The position numbers and the translations under genes are program-made. DNA of 64,000 bases from Melampsora larici-populina 98AG31 (Eukaryota; Basidiomycota; Pucciniomycetes; Pucciniales; Melampsoraceae), in the NCBI RefSeq assembly GCF_000204055.1, contig NW_006768841.1, positions 34,824 to 98,823 of the forward strand, given 5' to 3'. The notes below the pieces were generated by a model. That model searched no databases. It saw nothing but the letters and a program-made list of their open reading frames with translations, and was not told the origin of the DNA. Positions 36,965 to 47,262 of this stretch are shown here, in pieces. The first letter of the stretch is position 1, and every line of letters begins with the position of its first letter.

Positions 36965-39650
36965 TCAATTTTATTTCACCTCATCTTAGTTAGAATCATG
37001 ACCAAAATGGTCATAAGCCCACATGATTGTTATTTGTAAACTCCCATCCGCCTTGATTTGAGACTTGGTTCCGCAAGGGCAGTGCGCAGAAGCTTGAGAC
37101 TGAGTCGGAGAGCAAGAGCGCATGACGGCTAAACTAACAATATTAGTTTCTATTTGTAATTTTAAACGAGTAATCAAAGAAGATTACAGCTTACTTGGTG
37201 TACCAATAACTTGACTGACTGATGTGAAAGATAATAAGTGGACCTTTGAACCACTTTGAACCTGAGAAATGATAACGTCTTGAGAACACAAATGCAGAGA
37301 ATATAGAAATGTGGCAATTGAACCAGCTGTTGAGAGATTTGGAGAGAACAAAAACAGGAGGGAGAAACAGGGTATGGCGCCAGGCTCTTTGGAGGCAAGA
37401 GAGCCTGAGTAGAAATACTTTTTGAATCACGTCAATATCAAAGTTACAAGACAATTAATCACATGAGGTTGACCAAAGATCCTGTGTGGAAGGAGTTTGA
37501 TGAGAGATGAGTCCAAGGGTTTGAGATATTGGATGTCCTGATTGCACATATTCCAGATCCTGAAAGTCTAACCAAAGCAAAATGGTTTGGAGCATCCATG
37601 TGACGCCAGTTTCTTGATGAGAGGGTTCCGATAGGTCAAGATATTGGACGTGCTTGGTGAGTGATGTTCCTGATGAGTAATGTGGATGTGCTTAGTTTAA
37701 TTTTACTCAATGCCGACTGGAGTTCTGGATAATCCCCAATGGCCCCGCACATGAGGTCACAGGGTACGGGCAACCACGTAAAAAAACATACAATTAACAC
37801 TTTATGATAAAAAAATATGTTACATCAAGGCACCACACAAACAAAAAAAGGGCAATTTTTTTTCTGCATCAAACAAAAAAAAAGGTTAGGGCAATCTTTT
37901 TTTCTGCATACATTCTTGACTTGCAAGCCAAAAGCTTCAAAATTTCAAAGGTCAGATTTCAAATTGTGAAACTGCAAGCTACCTCTAGAGCTGGCTCACA
38001 ACCCTTAAATTATACTTATAATTATAAGGTCCCAAACACATTTTGGATGTCTTAATTTGGCTGCAAGAGGCCTACTTGAACCACCCTATTACAATTCCTT
38101 GGAACTCTGTTGACATCTTGGCTAGAGTGTTATTATACAAAAGGAGTCCCTGCACACTATGATATCCCAGTATCTTACGGAACCCCCAAGCTGGCCAAAT
38201 AAATTCTTGCAAAGTGGCTTACTCACAAGTGTGCTAAATATAATCAGGAGTGACAAGACAAAACAATCATAGCAAGCCCTGAAGGATGTGAACAATATGC
38301 CAAGAAGATAGTAGATACAAAGGAAAGGAAAGCCATGGAGGCCATAAGGGCAAAAATACATTTGCTCTCTACATTTTTTTTCAAATCCTAGCTCAACTCA
38401 AAACTGACATATGAAAATCTCAGGTTGCTAAAGTGGTTTACTTAGTCCTTAGCTTGTGATTCCTACCAGGTCAGCTAGTTGTTCATGTTTTCTCTATTTT
38501 ACTTTACTTTTGTGTGTCGCTTACTGGAATCAATCACTCAAGACCTTGTCATCTTTTTCTTGCCACCTTTCAACAGGTGCCTTCTTGTTTCCATCACTCC
38601 CTTGTGATATTAGCCATAGCACTTTACTTAATCACTAACTCTTGATTCCTACCAGTCACCTGGCTTTCCATACTTTATTGCCAGATACATGGAGCAGAAA
38701 ATTGACAACAGCATCTGGGTTTGATGATTGTAAGGAAAGGCAAACTAAGAGATACAAAGTACACCAAAACTTGATCCCCCACACTCATCATTGAAATTGA
38801 GTCAGGAATATCAAAAAAAGGACTCATGCATCACCTAAAGGTGCCATACTGTCATCATCTCATCCAGCATATACTCCTCCTCCTGAAATTCAAACTTTGA
38901 TAGAAAGTTGTAGTGGTGTAATAGTAGTTCTTTCACATTATAGTGCACCCACCGCATGTACAGCCTTGCACGCAATCCTGACAAAGTTGATCACAACAAC
39001 CCATATCATCATCATCCTCATTAGCAGTACGGCCTGCATAGCCTTTGTGGACAGACGTTTCTCGATTTCCGAAGGGCTGTTTGTCCAAGCCTTCAATCAA
39101 TGGTTCATACGACACGAATCCATCACAATTTCTGGCCGGCATGGATTGAACAGTTGCTGAGGAGGTGCAGATGAGCAAAATGGTTGCAATGAGGCTGACA
39201 GCATTCATGGTGTTTGACCTGGATTTCACATTCAAGTTAGATATATGGATTTGGAGAAAGATTTTCAAGGAGCCATAAAAGTGCTCCAATGGAAAGTAAC
39301 GTACGTCAAAGAAGCTGTGCCTGTCTTAGGTATCTGGGTGGTGTTCGATGAGAGAGTGAGTTTGTCTAAATGAATCCAACAGCAGAATGCGATGTAAATG
39401 CATATTCTAATCAGTCACTGAAATTATCTATGATACTGTGGTAATGAGAAAATGAATTGACCACTGGTTGTCAAGATGAGGAAACACTCAAAGAATGTGT
39501 GGATGAGAAGTAAATGTCAAGTAAAGCATTTGGCTTTTATACCTATCAGACACATCTAATAATTGTCTCCATCTTTGCACATACATCACAAAAGTCACAG
39601 GTAAGTTTTTTTCTACAGAAAATCCCTGCCTTGTAGCATTTGGAGCATTA
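36965..39650. repeat. Duplicated segment, copy 1 (with secreted-protein gene)
   Basis: First of three related blocks (others at 42090-44373 and 44755-47262), each in the same orientation. They share the stretch starting near GACTGACTGATGTGAAAG, a coding-like relic (VPAHYNIPESYGTPKLAKE) and the 91-aa secreted-protein gene. Copy 1 contains about 300 extra bases (about 37790-38070) absent from copies 2 and 3, and has a TGA in the coding-like relic at about 38250 where the others read through. It lacks the ~88-bp internal duplication seen near the end of copies 2 and 3. Confidence 0.85.
38933..39208 (-). CDS. Small secreted cysteine-rich protein, copy 1 (91 aa)
   Basis: An intronless frame starts at ATG 39208 (context AACACCATGAATG) and ends at TGA. 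Residues 1-22 (NAVSLIATILLICTSSATVQ) form a signal peptide. The mature part has RNCDGFVSYEPLIEGLDK, an acidic run EDDDD, and a Cys-rich tail, CCDQLCQDC then VQGCTCGGCTIM. The last four residues, CTIM, fit a CaaX prenylation box, which would be unusual on a secreted protein. I know no family match; it is a candidate effector by size, signal peptide and Cys content. This copy differs from copies 2 and 3 at nine mature-region residues, mostly in the tail. Confidence 0.75.
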   Translation of the reverse strand: MNAVSLIATILLICTSSATVQSMPARNCDGFVSYEPLIEGLDKQPFGNRETSVHKGYAGRTANEDDDDMGCCDQLCQDCVQGCTCGGCTIM

Positions 39651-39659
39651 TGATAAGCT

Positions 39660-40600
39660 AACATTTGTGGAGACTGATCATGTCCACTACAACACCTGTC
39701 AGTTCTCATCAGACTAGTGGGTTGCCTCTTGTCTATTGAACATGTCATCTTTGTGGAGGGTGATGTAACAGTCTCATCAGCCTAATGAACATCTTTGTGG
39801 AGAATCGTGAAACAAATGTATATCAAGACCACTGTGCGGTCTCATTAGACATCACCACCCCTCTTGTACATCAAAAACATATTTGTGGAGAATTGTGGAG
39901 AATAGTGAAGATTCCATTTATCACAATGTGCTGCAATGAGTAACACTGGGGCAAAGTCTGTAACATTTCAATATGTGAGACATCAGTTGATCTGAGTCAC
40001 AATGTACACACATATGGAATGACATCACATGTACACAAAGAGTGAAACTGTCACATCCCTGGAACATGAATTTGATACATGTATGGTTCACTTTTACGAG
40101 AAGATATTGAAAACAAAACCTGGCAGGTATGCGTTTGAGTCATGGCTTAGTACAGGGATTGGAAATCATCACATAATTTTAGAAGTTGAATGGGTTTCTT
40201 TAAAACTGTTTTTTGCTGATGGCATTCAGCAAGATGAGTATTCATAGAAGGCTTATTGTCTAATGACTGTAGAATGTTGGAGGACTTGTGATGTAGTTGA
40301 AAGAGATTATAAGCACCTTCAGCTAAATTATGGGTATCCTCCTAATGCAATTGGACTTGGTTGGACTAATGGTTTGTCTTTTCTTATTCAAATGCTTGGT
40401 TGTTTGGGGTATCAGAACTGATGTGTCCTGTCATTCATTTTTGCTATATCCAGCCATTTCTACAAGATTTCATGATTGATTCAGAAGTTGGACAAGAAAT
40501 TTGGCTGAGACTTGATGTAGTATCTATCACCTTTGATTGAGCATAATCCTGTCAATTTGTAAGTTTTCTGAATTGTTCCAAGATTAGAACATTCTTTCTT
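39660..40600. other. Spacer after copy 1, coding-like relic only
   Basis: A frame at 40029-40247 (+) encodes LEHEFDTCMVHFYEKILKT and KPGRYAFESWLSTGIGN, which look protein-like but have no start context, extension or family I recognise. It is probably a transposon or gene-family relic. Nothing else stands out. Confidence 0.4.
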
Positions 40601-40604
40601 CCTT

Positions 40605-41036
40605 TCACTTTTGATTTGATTCAGTATAGCTTGTGATACCAACATTTACAAATATCCATCAAAAACTAATTGTCCCTTTGATCTTTTAACCTATTTCTTT
40701 CAAGTGTCTTTGCTTGAGTTGGACTTTTTAGATGTCCTTATCTCTAGTTTCCTGACTGTAAAGTTGTTCTACTTTGCATTGATACCAAGACACGATTTTG
40801 TTCTTCAGAACTAGAAGCTTTGATCATTGATTCTCAATTGGCACAGCAGAGAGCTTAGTCAGAAACTATATCACATAAAGGTAGGGAAACAATGCAAAGC
40901 ATGTTTATGACCAAGATGACTTTGTAGCAAATGGTTTCCAGTTTGGTGATTGCAATTCTGCTACACCACGTTGACTTGATACATGTACATTAATTGTTTC
41001 ATGACTACCATAGTATGATTGGCAACTTTGATAGAG
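40605..41036. repeat. Dispersed repeat, also present at about 47855-48275
   Basis: This stretch, beginning TTGATTTGATTCAGTATAGC and ending ATGATTGGCAACTTTGAT, recurs with few changes after copy 3. It therefore marks the tail of a larger duplicated unit. Similarity stops sharply at 41036, where the unrelated inserted block begins. Confidence 0.8.
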
Positions 41037-41055
41037 ACACAGTGCCCGTGGAGAA

Positions 41056-41075
41056 GGCCCCCGACGTCGGGGGCC
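41056..41075. repeat. Perfect 20-bp GC palindrome
   Basis: The sequence GGCCCCCGACGTCGGGGGCC equals its own reverse complement. It lies at the junction between the gene fragment and the flanking repeat. Confidence 0.9.
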
Positions 41076-41088
41076 CACATACATAGAA

Positions 41089-41583
41089 AGCAAATGATCA
41101 TTAGAATCAGAAGAAACACTTACATTATCACGACTATTATTAGCTCTTTTGGCTGAGCGGGGTGAGGAGTCGGTAAGGTTTCCAGATGGTGATCTGGCCC
41201 GCTTACTAGTGGAAGATTGAACCTAGGAACACAACTGTGAGTGATACATATTACGGGGTAAAGGATAGCTCTAAGAAACTAACCTTTCCATTCACAGCCG
41301 GCTTGGATTTCGCTTTGGGACCATCTTTCTTACCTTTCTTCTTGACCGGAGGTCGAGGAGAAGCACTTCGTGCAGCAAGAGGCTCAGGTGATCCATTACC
41401 TACAGCTGGTGATCGAGAAACAGCAGTACAAGAGTCTTTAGGAGGAATGACAAACCCAGCCTGGTGGCGAGCAGGGCTGGGTGGACGCAGGGTTCTGGTG
41501 ATCAAAGGTACAATTGAACTGATTCCCGGAACTTGAAGTGAAGCCAAAGCTGAACTTTGTGATGAGCTTTTGGTAAGTGGCAT
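41089..41583 (-). pseudogene. Truncated 5' gene fragment (two exons) of an unknown Ser/Pro/Lys-rich protein
   Basis: On the minus strand, an ATG at 41583 opens a clean frame encoding MPLTKSSSQSSALASLQ, a Pro/Arg-rich region and PRPPVKKKGKKDGPKAK. A donor after GTAAACGGAAAG... (VNGK|GTTAGT, about 41283) joins an acceptor (GTTCCTAG, about 41222) to a second exon encoding VQSSTSKRARSPSGN and SPRSAKRANNS. This ends in a good donor (GTAAGTG, about 41124). No third exon follows before the palindrome and repeat boundary. It looks like the N-terminal part of a disordered basic nuclear protein gene carried into the repeat region. I cannot name the parent gene. Confidence 0.55.
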
Positions 41584-42089
41584 GTTAAGCAAAAGGGAAG
41601 AAAGATAATAAAAAAATGATTCTAGTCAGAAGACGGTCTACTCAGAAGAGGAAAGGAGATCGAGATCAATTAAAACTCGTACTTTATGTGATGAAATCCT
41701 CGGTCTAAGGAACCACAGGTCAGCCAGTGTCGAGATAGTTGAGATAGTATCCAGGGGGTGCTGTTGGCTACTTTTTGAAGATCTAAACAGGCGCCACCTT
41801 CCATATTGGGTCGATCACGTTGGATGTTGGGTTGAGAAGAGAAGGTGTATGGGTGAGTGGCTTATCTTGTCAATGGCTACAGTTAGCCCCTGGGTACAGG
41901 GTTATTGCTCCGCCATATAGCGGGCAAAACCCGTCCCTGGCCGGTTGCGGTGCGGCACCTGCGCTATGGGTTTTCCCCTTGCCCAAAGTGCGGTGCGCAG
42001 GCTGCGCCATGCCTGGCGCGGAGATTGCGGTGTAAAAAAACCGCTCCGCAAGGGCTCCACTACCCAAAAAAAGAGCGGAGCGGTTGCGG

Positions 42090-44373
42090 TATTGGTGTAA
42101 CAATAATTTGACTGACTGATGTGAAAGATGATAAGTGGACCTTTGAACCTTTTCAAACCTGAGAAATGATAACGTCTTGAGAACACAAATGCAGAGAATA
42201 TAGAAATGTGGCAATTGAACCAGCTGTTGAGAGATTTGGAGAGAACAAAAACAGGAGGGAGAAACAGGGTATGGCGCCAGGCTCTTTGGAGGCAAGAGAG
42301 CCTGAGTAGAAATACTTTTTGAATCACGTCAATATCAAAGTTACAAGACAATTAATCACATGAGGTTGACCAAAGATCCTGTGTGGAAGGAGTTTGATGA
42401 GAGATGAGTCCAAGGGTTTGAGATATTGGATGTCCTGATTGCACATATTCCAGATCCTGAAAGTCTAACCAAAGCAAAATGGTTTGGAGCATCCATGTGA
42501 CGCCAGTTTCTTGATGAGAGGGTTCCGATAGGTCAAGATATTGGACGTGCTTGGTGAGTGATGTTCCTGATGAGTAATGTGGATGTGCTTAGTTTAATTT
42601 TACTCAATGCCGACTGGAGTTCTGCATAATCCCCAATAGCCCCGCGCATGAGGTCGCAGGGTACGGGCGACCACATAAAAAAACATACAAAGACGCCTAC
42701 CTGAACCTCCCTATTACAACTCCTTGGAACTCTGCTGTACTCAACACTCTGTTGACATCTTGGCTAGAGTGTTATTATACAAAAGGAGTCCCTGCACACT
42801 ATAATATCCCAGAATCTTACAGAACCCCCAAGCTGGCCAAAGAAATTCTCACAAAGTGGCTTACTCACAAGTGTGCTAAATATAATCAGGAGGAACAAGA
42901 CAAAACAACCATAGCAAGCCCTGAAGGATGTGAAGAATATGCCAAGAAGATAGTAAATACAAAGGAAAGGAAAGCCATGAAGGCCATAAGGGCAAAAATA
43001 CATTTGCTCTCTACTTTTTTTTCAAATCCTAGCTCAACTCAAAACTGACATATGAACACCTCAGGTTGCTAAAGTGGTTTACTTAGTCCTTAGCTTGTGA
43101 TTCCTACCAGGTCAGCTAGTTGTTCATGTTTTCTCTATTTTACTTTACTTTTGTGTGTCGCTTACCGGAATCAATCACTCAAGACCTTATCATCTTTTTC
43201 TTGCCACCTTTCAACAGGTGCCTTCTCTTTTCCATCACTCCCTTGTGATATTAGCCATAGCACTTTACAAGATCACTAACTCTTGATTCCTACCAGTCAC
43301 CTGGCTTTCCATACTTTATTGCCAGATACATGGAGCGGAAAATTGACAACAGCATCTGGGTTTGATGATTGTAAGGAAAGGCAAACTAAGAGATACAAAG
43401 TACACCCAAAACTTGATCCCCCACGCTCATCATTGAAATTGGGTCAGGAATATCAAAAAAAGGACTCATGCATCACCTAAAGGTGCCATATTGTCATCAT
43501 CTCATCCAGCATATACTCCTCCTCCTGAAATTCAAACTTTGATAGAAAGTTGTAGTTGTGTAATATTAGTTCTTTCACATTATAGTGCACCAACAGCATG
43601 TACAGACATCCACACAATCCTGACAAATTTGATCACAACAAGCCATACCATCATCATCCTCATTAGCAGTACGGCCTGCATAGCCTTTGTGGACAGATTT
43701 TTCTCGATTTACGAAGGGCTGTTTGTCCAAGCCTTCAATCAATGGTTCATACGACACAAATCCATCACAATTTCTGGCCGGCATGGACTGAACAGTTGCT
43801 GAGGAGGTGCAGATGAGCAAAATGGTTGCAATGAGGCTGACAGCTTTCATGGTGTTTGACCTGGATTTCACATTCAAGTTAGATATATGGATTTGGAGAA
43901 AGATTTTCAAGCAGCCATAGAAGTTCTCCAATGGAAAGTAACGTACATCAAAGAAGCTGTGCCTGTCTTAGGTATCTGGGTGGTGTTTGATGAGGGAGTG
44001 AGTTTGTCTAAATGAATCTAACAGCAGAATGCGATGTAAATGCATATTCTAATCAGTCACTGAAATTATCTATGATACTGTGGTAATGAGAAAATGAATT
44101 GACCACTGGTTGTCAAGATGAGGAAACACTCAAAGAATGTGTGGATGAGAAGTAAATGTCAAGTAAAGCATTTGGCTTTTATACCTATCAGACACATCTA
44201 ATAAATGTCTCCACCGTTAAACATGTATCACAAAAGTCATGGATGAGAACTTTTACATACAAGCCCTGCTTTTATACTGACACATCTAATAATTGTCTCC
44301 ATCTTTGCACATACATCACAAAAGTCACAGGTAAGATTCTTTCTACAGAAAAGCCCCGCCTTGTAGCATTTGG
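42090..44373. repeat. Duplicated segment, copy 2
   Basis: Closely matches copy 3 (44755-47262) and, less closely, copy 1. Its upstream end is cut by the inserted block at about 42090. It includes the coding-like relic at 42752-43048 (VPAHYNIPESYRTPK, EEQDKTTIASPEGCEEYAKK), the secreted-protein gene, and the ~88-bp tandem duplication near 44200-44290 (repeat of CACATCTAATAA). Confidence 0.85.
43575..43850 (-). CDS. Small secreted cysteine-rich protein, copy 2 (91 aa)
   Basis: Same length and layout as copy 1: ATG 43850, signal peptide (KAVSLIATILLICTSSATVQ), acidic DDDG and a Cys-rich tail, CCDQICQDC then VDVCTCCWCTIM. It differs from copy 3 only at residue 2 (Lys for Asn), from one base. Relative to copy 1 the tail gains one Cys and one Trp in place of two Gly. 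The CaaX-like CTIM end is kept. The near identity with copy 3 implies recent duplication or gene conversion. Confidence 0.75.
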   Translation of the reverse strand: MKAVSLIATILLICTSSATVQSMPARNCDGFVSYEPLIEGLDKQPFVNREKSVHKGYAGRTANEDDDGMACCDQICQDCVDVCTCCWCTIM

Positions 44374-44754
44374 AAAATTGTGCCCAAAACTTGTGCCTGG
44401 TACCCAGTTTGAAACCATTTGGTCAACCAAAGTTTCCAAATTTTTGCATGATAGGGAGAATTAGGAGTTGGGTATTGACACAGAGATCTGCTTGAACACC
44501 ATTTGCACTCTGCACCACACTCTGCACTGGTGAGGTTTGCCACTCTGGAGTCTATTGCAGCTACCAGATTCCTTTGCCAATCCCTATTGAGCTCAACATA
44601 CAGTCAATACCAGTTGGTTGTAATTGATAAATAGGCTGGATGATGTTAAGAGCTTATTAGCATACTCATTTATATGCTTATAGTGTATATCTCACGTTGT
44701 ACTAGCTCTAGAGACTGACTCCCACTGAGTCCTGTTTTCCTTACGTTGCAATCC

Positions 44755-47262
44755 TATTATCAGAGCCTTATTTTAGTCAGAATCATGACCAAAATGGTCA
44801 TAACCCCGCATGATTGCCTTTTGTAAACTCCCATCTGCTTCGATTTGAGCCTTGGTTCTGCAAGGGCGGCACGCGGAAGCTTGAGACTGAGTCAGAGAGC
44901 AAGAGTGCATGCCGGCTAAACTAACAATATTAGTTTCTATTTGTAATTTTAAACAAGTAATCAAAGAAGATTACAGCTTACTTGGTGTACCAATAGCTTG
45001 ACTGACTGATGTGAAAGATGATAAGTGGACCTTTGAACCTCTTTGAACCTGAGAAATGATAATGTCTTGAGAACAAGAATTCGGAGAATATGGAAATGTG
45101 GCAATTGAACCAGCTGTTGAGAGATTTGGGGAGAAGGAAAACGGGAGGGAGAAACAGTGTATGACGACAGACTCTTTGGAGGTGAGAGAACCCGAGTAGA
45201 AATACTTTGCGAATCATGTCAATATCAAACTTGCAAGACAATTAATTATGTGAGGTTGACCAAAGATCCTGCATGGAAGGAATTTGATGAGGGATGAATC
45301 CAAGAGTTTGAGATATTGGACGTCCTGATTGCACATATTCCAAATCCTGAAAGTCTAACCAAAGTGAAATGGTTTGGAGCATGCTTGTAACACTAGTTTC
45401 TTGACAAGAGGGTTCCAATAGGTCAAGATATTGGACATGCTTGGTGAGTGATGTTCCTGATGAGTAATGTGGGTGTGCTTGGTTGACTTATACTCAATGC
45501 CGACTGGAGTTCTGGATAATCCCCAATAGCCCCGCGCATGAGGTCACAGGGTACGGCTGACCACATAAAAAAACATACAAAGACGCCTACTTGAACCTCC
45601 CTATTACAACTCCTTGGAACTCTGCTGTACTCAACACTCTGTTGACATCTTGGCTAAAGTGTTATTATACAAAAGGAGTCCCTGCACACTATAATATCCC
45701 AGAATCTTACGGAACCCCCAAGCTGGCCAAAGAAATTCTCACAAAGTGGCTTACTCACAAGTGTGCTAAATATAATCAGGAGGAACAAGACAAAACATCC
45801 ATAGCAAGCCCTGAAGGATGTGAAGAATATGCCAAGAAGATAGTAAATACAAAGGAAAGGAAAGCCATGAAGGCCATAAGGGCAAAAATACATTTGCTCT
45901 CTACTTTTTTTTCAAATCCTAGCTCAACTCAAAACTGACATATGAAGACCTCAGGTTGCTAAAGTGGTTTACTTAATCATCAACTTGGGATTCCTACCAG
46001 GTCAGCTAGTTGTTCATGTTTTCTCTATTTTACTTGGCTTTTGTGTGTCGCTTACTGGAATCAATCACTGAAGACCTTGTCATCTTTTTCTTGCCACCTT
46101 CCAACAGGTGCCTTCCCTTTTCCGTCACTCCCTTGTGATATTAACCATAGCACTTTACTTAACACTAACTCTTGATTCCTACCAGTCACCTGGCTTTCCA
46201 TACTTTATTGCCAGATACATGGAGCGGAAAATTGACAACAGCATCTGGGTTTGATGATTGTAAGGAAAGGCAAAATAAGAGATACAAAGTACACCAAAAC
46301 TTGATCCCCCACGCTCATCATTGAAATTGGGTCAGGAATATCAAAAAAAGGACTCATGCATCACCTAAAGGTGCCATATTGTCATCATCTCATCCAGCAT
46401 ATACTCCTCCTCCTGAAATTCAAACTTTGATAGAAAGTTGTAGTTGTGTAATATTAGTTCTTTCACATTATAGTGCACCAACAGCATGTACAGACATCCA
46501 CACAATCCTGACAAATTTGATCACAACAAGCCATACCATCATCATCCTCATTAGCAGTACGGCCTGCATAGCCTTTGTGGACAGATTTTTCTCGATTTAC
46601 GAAGGGCTGTTTGTCCAAGCCTTCAATCAATGGTTCATACGACACAAATCCATCACAATTTCTGGCCGGCATGGACTGAACAGTTGCTGAGGAGGTGCAG
46701 ATGAGCAAAATGGTTGCAATGAGGCTGACAGCATTCATGGTGTTTGACCTGGATTTCACATTCAAGTTAGATATATGGATTTGGAGAAAGATTTTCAAGG
46801 AGCCATAAAAGTGCTTCAATGGAAAGTAATGTACGTCAAAGAAGCTGTTCCTGTCTTAGGTATCTGGGTGGTGTTTGATGAGAGAGTGAGTTTGTCTAAA
46901 TGAATCTAACAGCAGAATAAGATGTAAATGCATATTCTAATCAGTCACTGAAATTATCTATAATACTGTGGTAATGAGAAAATGAATTGACCACTGGTTG
47001 TCAAGATGAGGAAACACTCAAAGAATGTGTGGATGAGAAGTAAATGTCAAGTAAAGCATTTGGCTTTTATACCTATCAGACACATCTAATAAATGTCTCC
47101 ACCGTTCAACATGTATCACAAAAGTCATGGATAAGAACTTTTACATACAAGCCCTGCTTTTATACTGACACATCTAATAATTGTCTCCATCTTTGCACAT
47201 ACATCACAAAAGTCACAGGTAAGATTTTTTCTACAGAAAATCCCCGCCTTGTAGCACTTGCA
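44755..47262. repeat. Duplicated segment, copy 3
   Basis: The most complete of the recent pair. It retains the upstream part shared with copy 1 (GAATCATGACCAAAATGGTC at about 44780) that copy 2 lost. The coding-like relic is longest here (45591-45938; PITTPWNSAVLNTLL, VPAHYNIPESYGTPK). That peptide looks like an exon of a rust multigene family, but no intact gene can be built around it. Confidence 0.85.
46463..46738 (-). CDS. Small secreted cysteine-rich protein, copy 3 (91 aa)
   Basis: ATG at 46738 and TGA at 46463, with no intron. Signal peptide residues 1-22, a mature region with a single early Cys, then the tail CCDQICQDC-VDVCTCCWCTIM. Protein identical to copy 2 except residue 2. Against copy 1, I count 14 coding base differences, 11 of them changing amino acids. 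All three copies lie on the minus strand of head-to-tail duplicated blocks, so each probably has its own duplicated promoter upstream. Confidence 0.75.
   Translation of the reverse strand: MNAVSLIATILLICTSSATVQSMPARNCDGFVSYEPLIEGLDKQPFVNREKSVHKGYAGRTANEDDDGMACCDQICQDCVDVCTCCWCTIM

Larger units (their letters stand above)
41037..42090. other. Inserted block between duplicated segments (gene fragment plus GC-rich tract)
   Basis: DNA unlike its surroundings lies between the dispersed repeat (ends 41036) and duplicated copy 2 (resumes about 42090). It starts with a palindrome (41056-41075), contains two exons of an unrelated gene (41089-41583), and ends in a GC-rich low-complexity tract (about 41895-42090) of GCGGTTGCGGT- and CCGCTCCGC-type motifs. 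It replaces the upstream end of copy 2 that copies 1 and 3 retain. I could not define terminal repeats or target duplications. Confidence 0.55.

Noticed and set aside
37174..37454. Minus-strand frames repeated in all three duplicated blocks (also 41870-42351 and 44978-45241)
   Set aside because: They look hydrophobic, but their repetition follows from the duplication; no start context, no splice extension, and copies diverge without preserving the frame.
39660..40600. Candidate gene from the 72-residue frame at 40029-40247
   Set aside because: Protein-like composition, but no extension by splicing and no family recognised; kept only as a relic note.
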